Shown: in pieces, positions 51,412-64,000 of the stretch | Position numbering within the stretch: the stretch's first letter is position 1 | Layout of the letters: each line of letters starts with the position of its first letter | Origin: Liolophura sinensis | Taxonomy: Eukaryota > Mollusca > Polyplacophora > Chitonida > Chitonidae | Direction: 5' to 3' | Length of the DNA stretch: 64,000 bases | Assembly (NCBI RefSeq): GCF_032854445.1 | Contig: NC_088299.1 | Span: 10,595,608 to 10,659,607 of the forward strand | Program-made: the position numbers and the translations under genes | Notes under the pieces: generated by a model | The model's database searches: none | Told to the model about the DNA's origin: nothing | Seen by the model: the letters and a program-made list of their open reading frames with translations, nothing else

Positions 51412-54400
51412 TCAGTTTTTGTTTTGAACGCAGCACTTTCACTGCTCCTTTTCTCATATGCCCAGAGCAATAATATATCCCTATAATATATCCCTCCTTG
51501 CAAACAATAAAGAAATCAAGACAAACTGTTCAAACTGTGGAAACAAATCACTTTTAATACTAATTACATGACACCTATCACATACTTCACTCCATAGGGC
51601 TTAACCGAGTTATCCAAAATCTGTCAGACATTTAACAAAGAAAAACTAGCTGATAAACAAAGTATATGCATGAAAATGCTAAAATTGTTATAATAAACAC
51701 TGGAATTTATTAAACTCACACACGGCGTAACTACAAGTCAATTTAATGAGACTTGGCCAAGTTTATTTAAGTGTTCTATGTTTGTATAAAACTGTTCATG
51801 TGAAATTGCACCTTTGCTTGTGGAAACGAGATCAAAATCTCCGCCTCTCCTGGCTGTACCATCGGCTACAACTCCGTGAAACAAGGGCAAGATCCCTATA
51901 TTTGGGGTTTGGGGTGGGGCGGGTAGACATTTGAACACAACCAACAAAAGGTGATATTTTCCGGATTTTTCAGCATAATCACTAGAATAAAAATGAAAAT
52001 GAGTATCTTTATAGCAGAGACAGGGCAAGGGAGGAAGGAAAGAGAATTTGCCTATCATTTCTCTTTTTGAAATACCAGTTGATGTATTTACCTCGTTTGA
52101 TTCTGCAAGGGTGAGGCGGGGGGAACCAGTTCTCAGCTTTGATCTGGCTGATAAACTTAACTATGACAATATCCAAAAAATCAAAGTTACAGAAACTGGT
52201 TCTAATTAGGCATTACTTGAACACAACCTGAAATTGTTCGCTGCTAGCATAGCTTAATTTAAGCAAAACTTGACGATTCTCCCACATCTGTAACACCTTG
52301 TTATTTGCAAGAGTTAAGACAAGGATTTTTTTTTAAATCAAGAAATAACCATCACAAGACAGTCTTCAACAGACAACACACATTTCAATAAAACGGGTAA
52401 ATATGGAAGTTTGCTTTGATGCCTCTCCTTTAGTTTAGGTCAATGTACTGTGGTCAGCAAAAAGGCCATATTACATTAAAGCACTATTAGGTAATTGATG
52501 CCTTTGCCACTTGTTCTGAACACTTCTGGCACTTTCTTACTGAAAACAGCTAGGTATGTGCTACAACAGATCTTCAGACATTACTCAAGGACTTACAACA
52601 AGGAATCTTACATAAGCAACGTAGAAGAACATCACACCACCACAAGTGAATGGAGCTATTTATCCAGGATAATGTAAAGCTTTACCAGGCAGCTGGATGA
52701 CCACGACGACCACAGGTGCATTGTACAACCTTGCGTCTTTTTTAGCATATGCAGATTCTCGCACACCTTCTACTCCTGTTTCTTTTTTTATTATTGTTGT
52801 TGTTATTTTTTTCTGTCATATATTTTGGTCGTTCTGCGCCACTGTGCAGTTTACAAGAAAGAAATTCTTAATATGTTTTGTAACCAAAATGCTTTGAACA
52901 GAAATAGGATTAAACAAACAGACCTACTCCTACCGGAACCATTATAATGGTTTACTGGCTCAAGTTCTCCATTAATACATTGAATATATCCGTTCATGCG
53001 TATGACTAGTGTCTCTTTTTTTTTCGTCTTCAGGGCTGTTCCACATATTTAATACATTACCCGTAAGGTCAACTATACATCTACTGCAGCCAAACAGAGG
53101 AATGTGAGATGACCAGTATTTCCTTCTTCTGAACAATTCTACACAATTACTTTGCCAAGAGTGGTAAACTACACACATACACAATCGGACTACTGACGCA
53201 AGTTACAGGTGAGGACAAGAATCGGCATCTACATCCATAAATACATGTAAATGTACATCATGTATTCTAGTTTTAGCGAGAGCGGAAAAAAAAAGAAAGA
53301 ACAGAAATGGTTTTGGCTACGGAATTTCCTGTAAATATATAAACATAAGTTAAGACAGAGATGAAAAATGCTGAGTATAGAGTGGAATGTACACACAAAC
53401 CAGTTGATATTAGATCCCATCCTTTCATCCTGCAAGTCTTATTCTGCAGCTTTAACAACCCTTTGGAATTTCACAAGAATGGTTCGGGGGTACACAAGAG
53501 TTTATTACGAGGCATGTTGGTAAATGAAAACTTCATTCACATCTCTGTTCAGTCAGGCCAAACTGACATAATAATTCATTATTTCATAATATTTACAGAA
53601 TTTACACATTTGAAGTCAAAAAGAAAAGATGGCGTGTCCCAGAGTACAAGATGTGCTTGTAATTCAGAACACAGTACAGCCAAACTTTAACGTCTACTTG
53701 TAAAATCTCAGTCTACGTGTACATACACAAGTCTACATAAGGTCTGATCAAGAAGAACCTCTTGCTGAATTAAAAGCATCCAGTTATATGCCACCAATTG
53801 CACACTGTACAAGAAATCCAACTGTGTGCCCAATTATCCTGGATACATGTTGCACAATACCAGCTGAGAACCAGTCTTGCCTTTTACTTGTGGTATAGGT
53901 GTCATACAAATTTAAAAACTAAACCCAAAAAGCCATATCTAGGATTATTTTTCAGTCATACAACTAAGGAACATACATATCTATGAACAGGGGTCGGTTT
54001 CATGCAGTTCAACTAGCTACGTAAGCCTTTAACTACCATGACAACGTATGTTGTAGATATAAGTCTATAAGACTAAGTAAGCTTCATGGAATCGGTCCCA
54101 GGCCTTTGGGATGCATACTTTCAGTATTGGCCCTCTTGACACTAGAGACTGAAGTGTGCTGCACTTACAGCGCATCAAGATGCTGGTGAAACGATGTCAA
54201 TGTATTCCATCATAGTATGAACATGAGTATGTGTTCATATCATATTTTAATACACATACTACTTCCATTCAACCCAGAAATCTGAGCAGGACCCCTCTGC
54301 CTGAGACTCGCATCAAAACCTTTACTAGAGGCATGGATAAATGTTTAAACATTTCCTCACATTTAATGAGGTTTACAGTTGTGTACTGAGTTAACTGATA

Positions 54401-55269
54401 ATATTTCATTCACAAAATTGCGAAGTGTACCAAAGAACACATTTAATGTATCAGAAGTCTTGTCAAAAATCAACCCTGTCGAAGATTGGGATGTGGGCTT
54501 TTCCTGAATGATCTCCACAAAAAGGAACTGCATTTAGAATGTTAACATATATAGAGAGGGACATTATTCCAGAACAAGAGAGCTTGAAATACTACGGCTA
54601 CTGCACTCATCTACATTTATACATGCAATTCTTATTTTATTAACAAGACAGGCCTAAATAACAGCTGGTAATCAAAACTGATAACCTAATTCAAAATCTA
54701 AGCATGCCGAGAAAAAGACTGTTACACAGATGTCTAACCTACACATGACCACATGTTACATGTATATTATATATTTAAATATTTACAAATAACAACTGTA
54801 CACAGATACGCCATGCTGCATTTTATCATTGCACATAAATGCTAGCACGTAAAACAAAAAGGTACACGCTCATTAATTATCCCGAACACTTCTGTGACTT
54901 AAAACACTATCATGAACATGGACTGTTTAATGATCCTAGAGTAATTTGTGACAGCTTTAATGTCATCCGAAGAAACCAAAATATACAGACGTAAATTGAT
55001 GAAAGGAAATTTTCGAAGAACAAGTAAAGTCCAGTTAGGTGGAGAGACTGTGTGCTTATCATTACCCAAATGAGCCTGCATGCGATGCAAGTTCTTCTCC
55101 TCCTCAAACTAAATGTACCTGTAACTTCTGGTGAAATTATGATTGTACTGAAGGAAATTATATCAACATGACCCCCTACGTCACACCCTCCATCCCTTCC
55201 CTAGATGTCTAAACGAGTGCTATTTAACATGGTATATGATATCCACTGTTCTTGGTCGGGAGTAGACCA
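51412..55269 (-). other. Probable VAMP 3' UTR and downstream flank
   Basis: AT-rich, with no long interspersed repeat and no splice-flanked ORF. A minus-strand AATAAA occurs at about 51705-51710. Vertebrate and invertebrate VAMP genes often have long 3' UTRs, but the boundary cannot be set from sequence alone. Confidence 0.35.
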
Positions 55270-58200
55270 CTACTTCTGCCCATCATCCTTTTGGTTTGCT
55301 GTCACCGCCCACACTGGAAAATAACAAAACAAAAAATTTTGTCAGTCAACATAAGCGTATACATGAACATGCTGACATCAGTTTTCGAGGTTAAAATATT
55401 CATACCAATTCAAAATGGTATTTTATATACACACTTATATACATGCTAATATAATTTTTTATTTAATTCGAAAGCCTGAGGTTAGAAGACAAAAAAATGT
55501 CCTGTGCTTAGAATTTCATAGGTTGTGTGAGAGAAGGAATCTATATTTTGTCTATTCAACGCAATTTTATAACGTGTTTACACGTAGATGTTGTTAGGAA
55601 TGGAGTCTCACAAAATTTGCTTTTACTTCAGTGAACTGCATTCAGTTCTAAAACAGTACGTTTTTGAATTTTTTTATTAACTTCTTGGATGTAAATTGAT
55701 GTCCAAAAAATAAGAAAGATAATGCTGCGGATGAAACTGCATCCACAATGAAGCACAGGATTTCCCATAACGCAACTGTTTTTGAAAGACTTCATTAATA
55801 TGGCATTATGCTGTTGCAATGTAGCGTTCAAAGGTTCCGAACTTCTTGTGGCAAGTGTTAGAAAACACTGAAAGTACAGTACATACACTTTCATTGTTAG
55901 GGTACTTACACTTTCATTGTTAGGGTACTTACACTTACATTGTTAGGGTACTGAACTTGGACAAAATCTGAAGTACCTACTTCTTGCCGAGTTAGTTGAA
56001 ACGTTTGCAACACTGAGTACTGGTATACTGAATTCAGTACCCTAATTCTACTAATTTCTGGGACAGATATTACTAGTGCTGAAAGCAGGATATATTACAT
56101 TTCTTTCCTAGCTTTTTGGAAGAGTAAAGATATAAGCATGTTGTTCAATAGCTGGTCTAAACATGTGAAAAAAAAAGAAACTAAATATTCTTGCTACTAC
56201 TCCATGTACATTGGCTATAAGATCAAACCAGATGTCCCAAAAATCAGAAAAAATAGGGTAAGCTGACTTTAATTAGATATATACTAACAAGTAAGATTAA
56301 AAATGAAATTTTTTTCCAAATTGTACTAACATAAACTATATTTCATGCTATGAATGTATTTCTTGAAAATATAGAATAAAAAACAAAACATGCACTGAAA
56401 GTGATATAAACAAACCCTAAAATACCTGGGAAAAAAAAACAAAAAAACAAACAACAACAAAAGTTTATAACTTGAAAGACTCCTACAAAATGGGTGCTGC
56501 AACCAAACTTTGAAAAATAGACGTCAGCCACTACAATGCCATAAATAGGCCACTAAAATATTTATGAAAACCCTTGGGACTCAAACATCTGCAATAACAC
56601 ACCTGACCAAAAATTTCGCACATTACAAGAAAGATGAGAGTTTGGAATTTAGACAAGGAAATCCCTTAAGAAAATATAACCCATTAAGTTATCAATATGG
56701 CCATCCATTCCATCACACTAATTAACTACTACTAATTAGTATAACTGAAACGGAGCAATAACTGAAAATTACTCGTCATTTGACACAGTGTTGTAAACTA
56801 TTATTAAAGTACTTTCCATTATTCTTTCAAGATGGGATTTTTCAAGTGGGACAAAGGCTGGTAAAACTTTGTATGGCCTCAAGGGATTTGCGTATATGTC
56901 TTTTGAATCATTCAACAAAGCAAATAAGGGCTCTAACACCATCCATTCTGTCTCCAGCATGGAATGATCGTGTCTGGGAAAGAATTGTACCCAAGTTACT
57001 CTTCAATTGAAGAAGTGAAGTAATCTTAAATATGATTTACAAGTCTTTCTCATCAGGTGTACAGTTTTGGTCTGCCTTTCTTTTAAACCATGCATTCTGT
57101 ATCCCCCAAATACTACGGCACTATGTAATGATAAAATAAGTAAAGACAAATTGAGGCTAAAACATGCTATGTAAATAAGCCTTCAGAACACTGCCTTATA
57201 CGATGTATTACATAATTAAATTGTGAACATGTAAAAAATGATACATACATGTGAAGTGTAAATTCAACAACATCAATTTATAACTGTAGAAAAAAGTCGG
57301 TGCACACAATTATCAACTAACAAAATTCTGGGCACAATTTCGAAAAACTTTGTAAATCAAATTTTTAAAACTTTTCTCGCAAATCTCACTGACTCTCATC
57401 AAAGAGCCTTTACTTGGACAATATCATTTTCAAGACAATGCATTTACACAAAGTTTTGTGAAAGCGGCCCCTGTTCTAGAAAAAGAGAAAAAAATCTCAC
57501 AATATTTAGAAACAAATTGTGCTGGTGTGTTATACCCTTAGCTATACTTGGTGGCCACCCAGGCTGGAAAAAGGTGGGAAAGGTAAAGGTTAGGGCAATG
57601 AGGAATGTAACTTCACAGGTCAAAACAACATTCATATATACTCTCTCCCACAGAAGAACACACTCACAGGTAACAGCATTTAGATAGACAAGAGAATACT
57701 AAGGTGCTTCAAACCATCACAGTCCAGTCTGTCTGATTTACTGGACAAAGCGGAAAAGAAAATGGAAACCTTCTGAACTTTGTCCATCTCATTTTAAAAA
57801 TACGAAATTTTATAACTCCATCAATTTGTCCAAACGGCTTCACAAATGAAAGGGACAGAACGACAAGGTAACGGGTAATAAATTAGGACAATGACAATTC
57901 AGTTGTTTCAATAAGATCTGATTTCAAATACCAGTATATTGTAAACTTGCATGGATGGACAGAGTACCAAGGCATTTTGACTGCTTTCAAAACGAGTCAG
58001 CATACATGTAAATACATGTAATTACCATTCACCATTTCTTCAGTCTTTCCAATGTTAAAATACATGTAAGCTAACAAGTTGTAACCACTCAAATCTTTCG
58101 GTTAAAGTGTCAAGCCAGAATAGTGTTACCCATTACATGCTTTTGTTATTACAATCATTTCATATCACTGAAATACATGTAGTATGATCTCCAAGCAAAT

Positions 58201-60487
58201 TCGAACTTGTTCAAGGTGTTTGTTTACTGCAACCACCACAGCACAAAATCACCAAGCCTGCCTGTCTACTTGCATATCTGAGGGGAAGAAAAGTTATTTT
58301 CTAGCCCCAAGAACCAAACAAACAGAAAGACTAAACTATTCTATACAGGCCAGGTCCCAGGCTAACTAACTACTAAAACAGGACTCAATTCATCAATAAC
58401 ATGCACCACTTCCAACACGATAAATTCAATGATGAAAACCTCGGATAACCATCTAGGAAACATGGAACAGATCAAACCAAATCTCACTTCCACCCATAAG
58501 GGAGAACTTATGGTATACGTTCTATTTCACTCAAAACAAAAAAGGCTTTCCCAAAAGTGAATTTACAGACTATGATTATGTCGGGCGTTGTTATCAAAAG
58601 AATAGACAAGAACACAAAAATAATACCCTGTCCAAAATAAAGCAAACAGGACAACTTGTCAGCAGATGACACCTGAACTACATGTTACTTTTTCTCCAGG
58701 AAGTCTTCTAGAAACCACATACAGTAGCCTACAACTCTTCTAGAAACAACCTACAGTACAAGTCCTTCAGGCTAAAATCTATGCTACACCATGTCTGCCT
58801 TTGTAGATGTCACAGAGTATGAGGGGTCAAGAGAGCACCAAAGGGCCACAGAGTAGCACATGGGTACAAACACGAGCTAAAGTGACACACCACGACAACA
58901 ACAACAGCGACACCACCGTGGGTAAGGGCATACAAAAGGACTCTTACACAGACTTGTTAACCATACGTTGTTGCTACCCAGACTGTTTGTGTGGATGGAA
59001 GAAGAGAGGATCCGGAGATTAGTACAAGGGATAACGGACATCTGCCAGAAAGCACTTACGTGAACACAACAGGTACATGTACAAAGCAAAATACCGTAAG
59101 GTACACCTCCTTACAGGGGCATAAGAATTACTGTTACTGGGGTGACTATATAAACCAGAGTACATCATACACTACATATATGTCTTAGACAAGTCATAAG
59201 AGATGTTTCAATGTCAGTTTTAATCACAGATACATATGCTGCTCAAAGCAGCAAGTCTGAAAATGTGAATATAGCAAAAGAATAGATATGCTTGTTCCCA
59301 AAGTCTTGATCAGTTGTGTTTTACAAACTGTCAAGACATGAAAACATGTGAGGTAACTTTAATACTAAATTCAGTGAGAGTTTGAATGATTAATTCACTG
59401 ACACACAAGTAAATATCATTGCCGCAAATTGCAGGTTGTTATCATTTGTAGATTACTTGCACGGTAACACGAGTAGCTTCCACAAGCATTTGAATCATGC
59501 TTTATTGTTTTTCCAATCTGATCATTCACCATTTCTTCAGTCTTTCGAATGTTAAAATAGCTAATTTAAATGCAAATTATCTTAACGTCAGTCTTTTGAT
59601 TATGGTACTAATTTCTGTAATTTTAATAATGTAACCAACAATAGGCCTTCACACAAAGCAGAATTTTTCATTTTAAGATAGGCTCAAAAGATAGACCAGG
59701 TGAATATGCGAAGGAGTTGACGAAATACAGTGTATGCATAGTGTCATAGCTCTGCTACAAGCAGTGATGTGTGAATGTGGACTGCCACAGTAAGATGGTA
59801 GCTTGACCATGAATGTGTCCAGACTGGATGCACAGCAATACGCTATTAGTACTGGAGTTACAAGTGAAAACGCAAACCTTCCTATTTCCAGGTAATTAGA
59901 AAATTATAGCTGATCCCTTTTCAGTTACCAGCCTTCTGAATTCAGTAACATCGTTCATACCAGGTAAAATGATACCAGTATACTAGAGTAACATAGCAAT
60001 GGAGACAATTACAGTTCCCCCAACACACATAATACCACTAATGTATCTTGGAATTTCTCTTCGGAACATGGTCCTACATCTAGATTTATAGACAGAGAGC
60101 TGCTCAACTGTATATCCATGCAGGAATGACATAACATCCAAATCCCCCAAAAAATCATTTCATAGCCTAGCATAGCTGAAAAGGAAAACTTTCATGTGAG
60201 ACACCAGGCAAGTCATTATGTGAAAAAAATATGCTAGAATAAGGGTTAGGTTCAAATGAATATGAAGAAATTCACAGCTTATAACAATACGTTCACTCAT
60301 TTTATCACATGTTACACAAAGATTATTTAGACAAAACAATAAGACACAAAGCACATGTATCTTAAGAAAGTTACTTTATAATGTTAATATAGTCATTCTG
60401 AAGGAATATGTTAATACAGATAGCTGTACAGAGCCTATGAGTCGTACAAGTTCACGAGAATTCAAATGGTGGCCGTGTGTGTGTGTG

Positions 60488-60540
<53 letters not shown>

Positions 60541-63500
60541 GGGGGGGTGGCTTGCCCTTGTACAGGAAGTTGGGGGTTAGAAAATGCTCCATTCGCCCAA
60601 CACTCATGTGCAAAGGCCATGTACCTAATCCCAACTTCAGGTGTAGACACGAGTGCCTGAGAACTTGTATCTCTCATGGGCCCTATGAAATAGCATCTGC
60701 TGTGCTTATAATGCTCAGAGATATCCCGATCAAGTTAGTGTATACGCTTCTGGACAAACATGCCAAAGATACATCAAACATACATATACATGCCCACAGT
60801 CTTCAAACATATGCAGGTATAGCAATGTATAAAAGTATATAGGAGACTCGCTACAGAAAAGAAAGTAATACTGAAATTAAACTGTATGTTATACTTACTG
60901 AACTGCATATCAATCACAAAATGAACTTGTTGTGGAGTATTTTTCAGAAAAAGGAGACTTTAGACTGTACAGAATGTTGTACAGTACTTTTTGTGGTCTA
61001 TCATTGATACATGGAAGAGCTTACTGTGTACAGCATGTTGCACTCCTGGTGTTGTGTCATTCACACAAGGGGAATTTTAGCTGTACACAATGTTGTAATT
61101 GTGCTGTATCATTCACACAAGGAAGAGTGTACAATGTACACAATGTTGCATTTGTTGTGTCATTCACACAAATGGGAGTTTAAGCTGTACAAAATGTTTT
61201 ACTTGTTTTATATCATTCACACAAGGAAGATACACTGTAAACAATGTTGTGCTTGTAACATTCACACAAGGAAGACTGTACTGTGTAAACAATGTTGTAC
61301 TTGTATCATTCACACAAGGAAGACTGTACTATGTAAACAATGTTGTACTGGTTTTGCATCATTCACACAAAGAGGATTAGTAATTAATGTTAATGTTAGC
61401 AATTAATGTTTATCTGTTGTTTATGTCTTCACATGTTCAATCTTAATGTATAATCATATTATGTTGTAAAGTAAAATCTTTTTATTTAAAAAATAATTAA
61501 ATGTAAAAGTGGAAACAAAAAACTCACCAACAATAATAATAATTATAACAAGAATCACAGCAATAAGAATAGCCCACATCTGAAAGGAAGCACAACACAA
61601 AATAAAGCATAGAACAACAATTAATAAATGTAAATAGAAAGTGAACTGAAATTAAAACTCTGAAGGTGACAAGTCTGTACATACATAAATACAAACATAA
61701 CTAAGACAATATTTTACAGCGTGTCTACTGTCATGACTATGTGCCTATTTTCAAAGTGATGAACATTTGCTTATAATGGCATAACATGATGTGGGTCATA
61801 CTATTCAGGGGAGATACATGTGGGCTCCTTTTTGTATTAACAAACTGAAGAGTTCTCTCCCTTTGTAATGGTAGTCACCATCCCGTTCGTGGAAGTATCA
61901 GTGCAATAAAAAGCCAGACATTTTAAGTCACATTTCACAGTGCAGACATATCAGAGGAATAGATGTACATGTAGGTAGTGGATTTACTCTACTACATACA
62001 CAACAAATGTCAATTTTCACAATCTGAATGTCATAGTTATCAGCCAGTTGGCCTTGTCCTGTGGCATTCCCAACAGCATGTGCAAAGGGACTCTGAACCA
62101 TCTCCAAACAAGGTATAATGTGCTTGCTAATTCACTTGAGCTGTTTAATTTATTTACTTGATTGTTGTTTAATGTCATGCTCTGAACTGGGAGAAGTATT
62201 CTTTTATGATCACTTCAGTGATAGCTGGAATCAAGCAGATTACAAATACATGTATATGTACTTTTGTGGTCCAGGTGCTGGTGTTTTTAAGGGCTGTGAA
62301 ATGTGTTTTCATATTGCATGTGTATGTAGTGGTGTAGTTGGTATATGAATGTGTTCCATATTGCGAAGACAACATCAGAGAGTGGTGTACTAAATACACA
62401 TGGATAACAAACATGAGTACATGTGTGAATACAACAGCAGACAAATTCTATCACATCACAGTGACAGCAAAACAAGCAGGTAAACTACAGTTACAGGTAA
62501 CTTACCAATGATTATAATAAGAATTACAGCAATAATTCCTCCCAGGATTAACATCATCTGTTGATTAGTCACAAAGCTCGGTTTCACATCAATATAAACT
62601 GATTTACATGAATGTGCTTAGTGTTATAGTTATTTGATTGGTGATTAATGCCATAATGACAAATTCTTAACCGAGTCTGATACAATGGCACTCAGGTTTA
62701 TCTGTGGAGGACGCCTGGGTTAGAACACACTTTAAATCTATCTTTTCAACCACTTTTTTCAGTGGCATTTATGCATATAATGATTATGAAAATGACATTA
62801 AAAATGATTTGTTTGTGTGATTAAAGATACAGGCTTCATAAAACTGTGGAAATTATTTCTCTACACTCCATGGTTCTGTCAGAATGTTTGAAAATATAGG
62901 TTGGCAAAGGCGGTTGAATAGATCGGAAGATTAGGGTAACCTTTTACCAGGTACTTGACGAACCTCCTGACTTATACGATAAGCCGAAATCAGCAGGAAG
63001 TGGAGATGAACCTGTAACCCCACTGGTCATGTGACGATCGTTTGCTGTTATAGTCAGCCTGTTAGAACCTCCTTTTAATATTATAATCAATGACATCTGA
63101 TCCTCTGTCTTGGATGACATCATTTAACGATACGACAGAAAACCAAGGAAATGCTGTTTTCCACAGTTTTGCAGCTTCCACTTTTTCAACATCACAGACA
63201 ACCCTCCCAGTTGCAGTATATTAACAAGGGTGTGAATAAGTCCTTGGCCTTGATTTTAAAGATCACTGCTAAATGTGGAAGTCTTACTACTGTAGTTGAT
63301 AATACTTGTGCTTAAACTGTGATCTTTTGTTTAGGTGATGTTATTCTAGTACGTGTCTAAGTGGTCTCTTTAATACTGCTCAGGAATATAAACTGGAAGC
63401 TGTTTTGAATCCCAGCACTTTGCTTTATTTTAGGACCTGTTATTCCTCAACCACCCCTACAAAATCATGAAAACTTTTATATACCTTGCAGTTCTTCCAC

Positions 63501-63564
63501 CAGTATTTTCGTTTGAGTTTACCAGCACTGGCTTCAAATTGTGAGGCACCTGCTTGAAGTGCAT
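55270..63564 (-). CDS. Synaptobrevin/VAMP, 3' half (5' exons beyond window)
   Basis: Exon 63564-63485 encodes the C-terminal end of the R-SNARE motif and the juxtamembrane basic/Trp segment ([10 protein letters not shown], then [12 protein letters not shown]), a signature of neuronal-type synaptobrevin. It ends in phase 0. Two candidate transmembrane exons follow (62557-62506 and 61579-61528), each 52 nt with the same phases. The terminal exon 55313-55270 begins after ccag, completes a Val codon and encodes [13 protein letters not shown] followed by TAG. Synaptobrevin is the vesicle SNARE that pairs with syntaxin and SNAP-25 for exocytosis. Exons for the N terminus and the zero-layer Arg lie past base 64000. 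The long SINE-poor stretch below 55270 is probably 3' UTR plus intergenic DNA. Confidence 0.9.
60475..60548. repeat. (GT)n followed by (G)n tract
   Basis: An alternating GT run is followed by about 23 consecutive G residues. This is simple sequence in the VAMP intron; the overlapping ORFs are artefacts. Confidence 0.95.
60940..61375. repeat. ~50-bp minisatellite in the VAMP intron
   Basis: Repeated cattcacacaaggaagactg, tactgtgtaaacaatgttgt and a short variable spacer, about eight copies. The last copies nearest exon B are the most regular. It lies about 150 bp downstream of transmembrane exon B in gene direction. Confidence 0.9.
61528..61579 (-). other. VAMP transmembrane exon B (alternative)
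   Basis: Bounded by a tttcag acceptor and gtgagt donor. It encodes [17 protein letters not shown] plus one nucleotide, with length and phase identical to exon A. Using both exons would add 104 nt and shift the terminal exon out of frame, so they should be mutually exclusive. Confidence 0.8.
62506..62557 (-). other. VAMP transmembrane exon A (alternative)
   Basis: Bounded by ccaacag-type acceptor (atcaacag) and gtaagt donor. It encodes [17 protein letters not shown] plus one nucleotide. It enters in phase 0 and leaves in phase 1. Joined to the terminal exon it gives a continuous transmembrane helix ending IIIIVWAV. It is the candidate nearer the SNARE-motif exon. Confidence 0.85.
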
Positions 63565-64000
63565 CTGAAAAATAACACGGGACAATAATTTTAGATTAAT
63601 GGACATATATCTGTAGGGTTAAAATTTACACTGTTGTGTTACATATTTCAGCTATTATGGTTATTCACGTTTTATTCAAATAATGTACACTGACTATATA
63701 ACGAAAAATTTTTCACAATATTTAATCTGAACACTGGACAAGTTTTTCAAGAGAAAATCAATTTCAGAAAGCAAAACTAACTATTGTTGAGCAACACAAC
63801 AAAACCCTGTATAAAGCACGGCTCTACATACATGTTAACTGCTGTATATATAAAGGCATGTAAGGCAAAGACATGTAAGGGTTATAAAATATTACTTCTG
63901 TGCTGAAGCTCACATTTTCAAAGTAAGATACCATTTCCCCTCTTCAACTGTGTTTCACGTAAAGTTACACATCATACTGTATTCTGACTGATTCATCCCC

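Noticed and set aside
60452..60842. ORFs of Val/Cys/Gly or Pro/Thr/His repeats
   Set aside because: They are translations of the GT and G simple-sequence tract in the VAMP intron.
61011..61406. Plus-strand 131-codon ORF with repeated HTRKT stretches
   Set aside because: It is produced by the ~50-bp minisatellite.

Overview
This window is metazoan nuclear DNA, most likely from a mollusc or another lophotrochozoan. It has short exons in AT-rich introns with GT-AG borders and many copies of one tRNA-derived SINE. The tail of that SINE resembles the Meta-/V-type SINEs described from mollusc genomes. There are also MITEs, a Tc1 transposon, a Helitron-like element and many minisatellites. There are no bacterial-style operons, and nearly all single-frame ORFs are shadows or repeat-derived. 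I cannot name the species.

Four protein genes were assembled by reading splice sites and reading phase by eye. All lie on the minus strand. (1) About 8.8-24.1 kb: a secreted zona-pellucida (ZP) protein of at least 12 exons and 540 codons. It has a signal peptide, two free-standing ZP-N-like modules, a Pro-rich linker encoded by a 36-bp repeat, then a complete ZP-N plus ZP-C module. The last exon or exons were not found. (2) About 29.0-35.6 kb: a three-exon, 426-residue membrane protein of the DUF1647-like (glycosyltransferase-like) family, with a transmembrane segment near each end. (3) About 40.7-46.9 kb: a complete ten-exon GAPDH gene of 335 residues, with a probable 5' UTR exon near 49.3 kb. 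(4) About 55.3 kb to beyond the right edge: the 3' half of a synaptobrevin/VAMP gene with two alternative transmembrane exons of identical length and phase.

Layout: 1-8.8 kb is repeat-rich and holds an unplaced 139-codon ORF near 3 kb. 8.8-24.1 kb is the ZP gene. 24.1-29 kb is SINEs and a frameshifted Tc1 element. 29-35.7 kb is the DUF1647-like gene, with a Helitron-like element in its first intron. 35.7-40.6 kb is a minisatellite, SINEs and the GAPDH 3' flank. 40.7-49.3 kb is GAPDH. 49.3-55.2 kb is the GAPDH upstream flank, two SINEs and probable VAMP 3' UTR. 55.3-64 kb is VAMP exons and introns.

The four genes share no obvious pathway: an extracellular matrix or egg-coat type protein, a probable secretory-pathway membrane protein, a glycolytic enzyme and a vesicle SNARE. 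The most novel items are the ZP gene architecture and the paired VAMP transmembrane exons.
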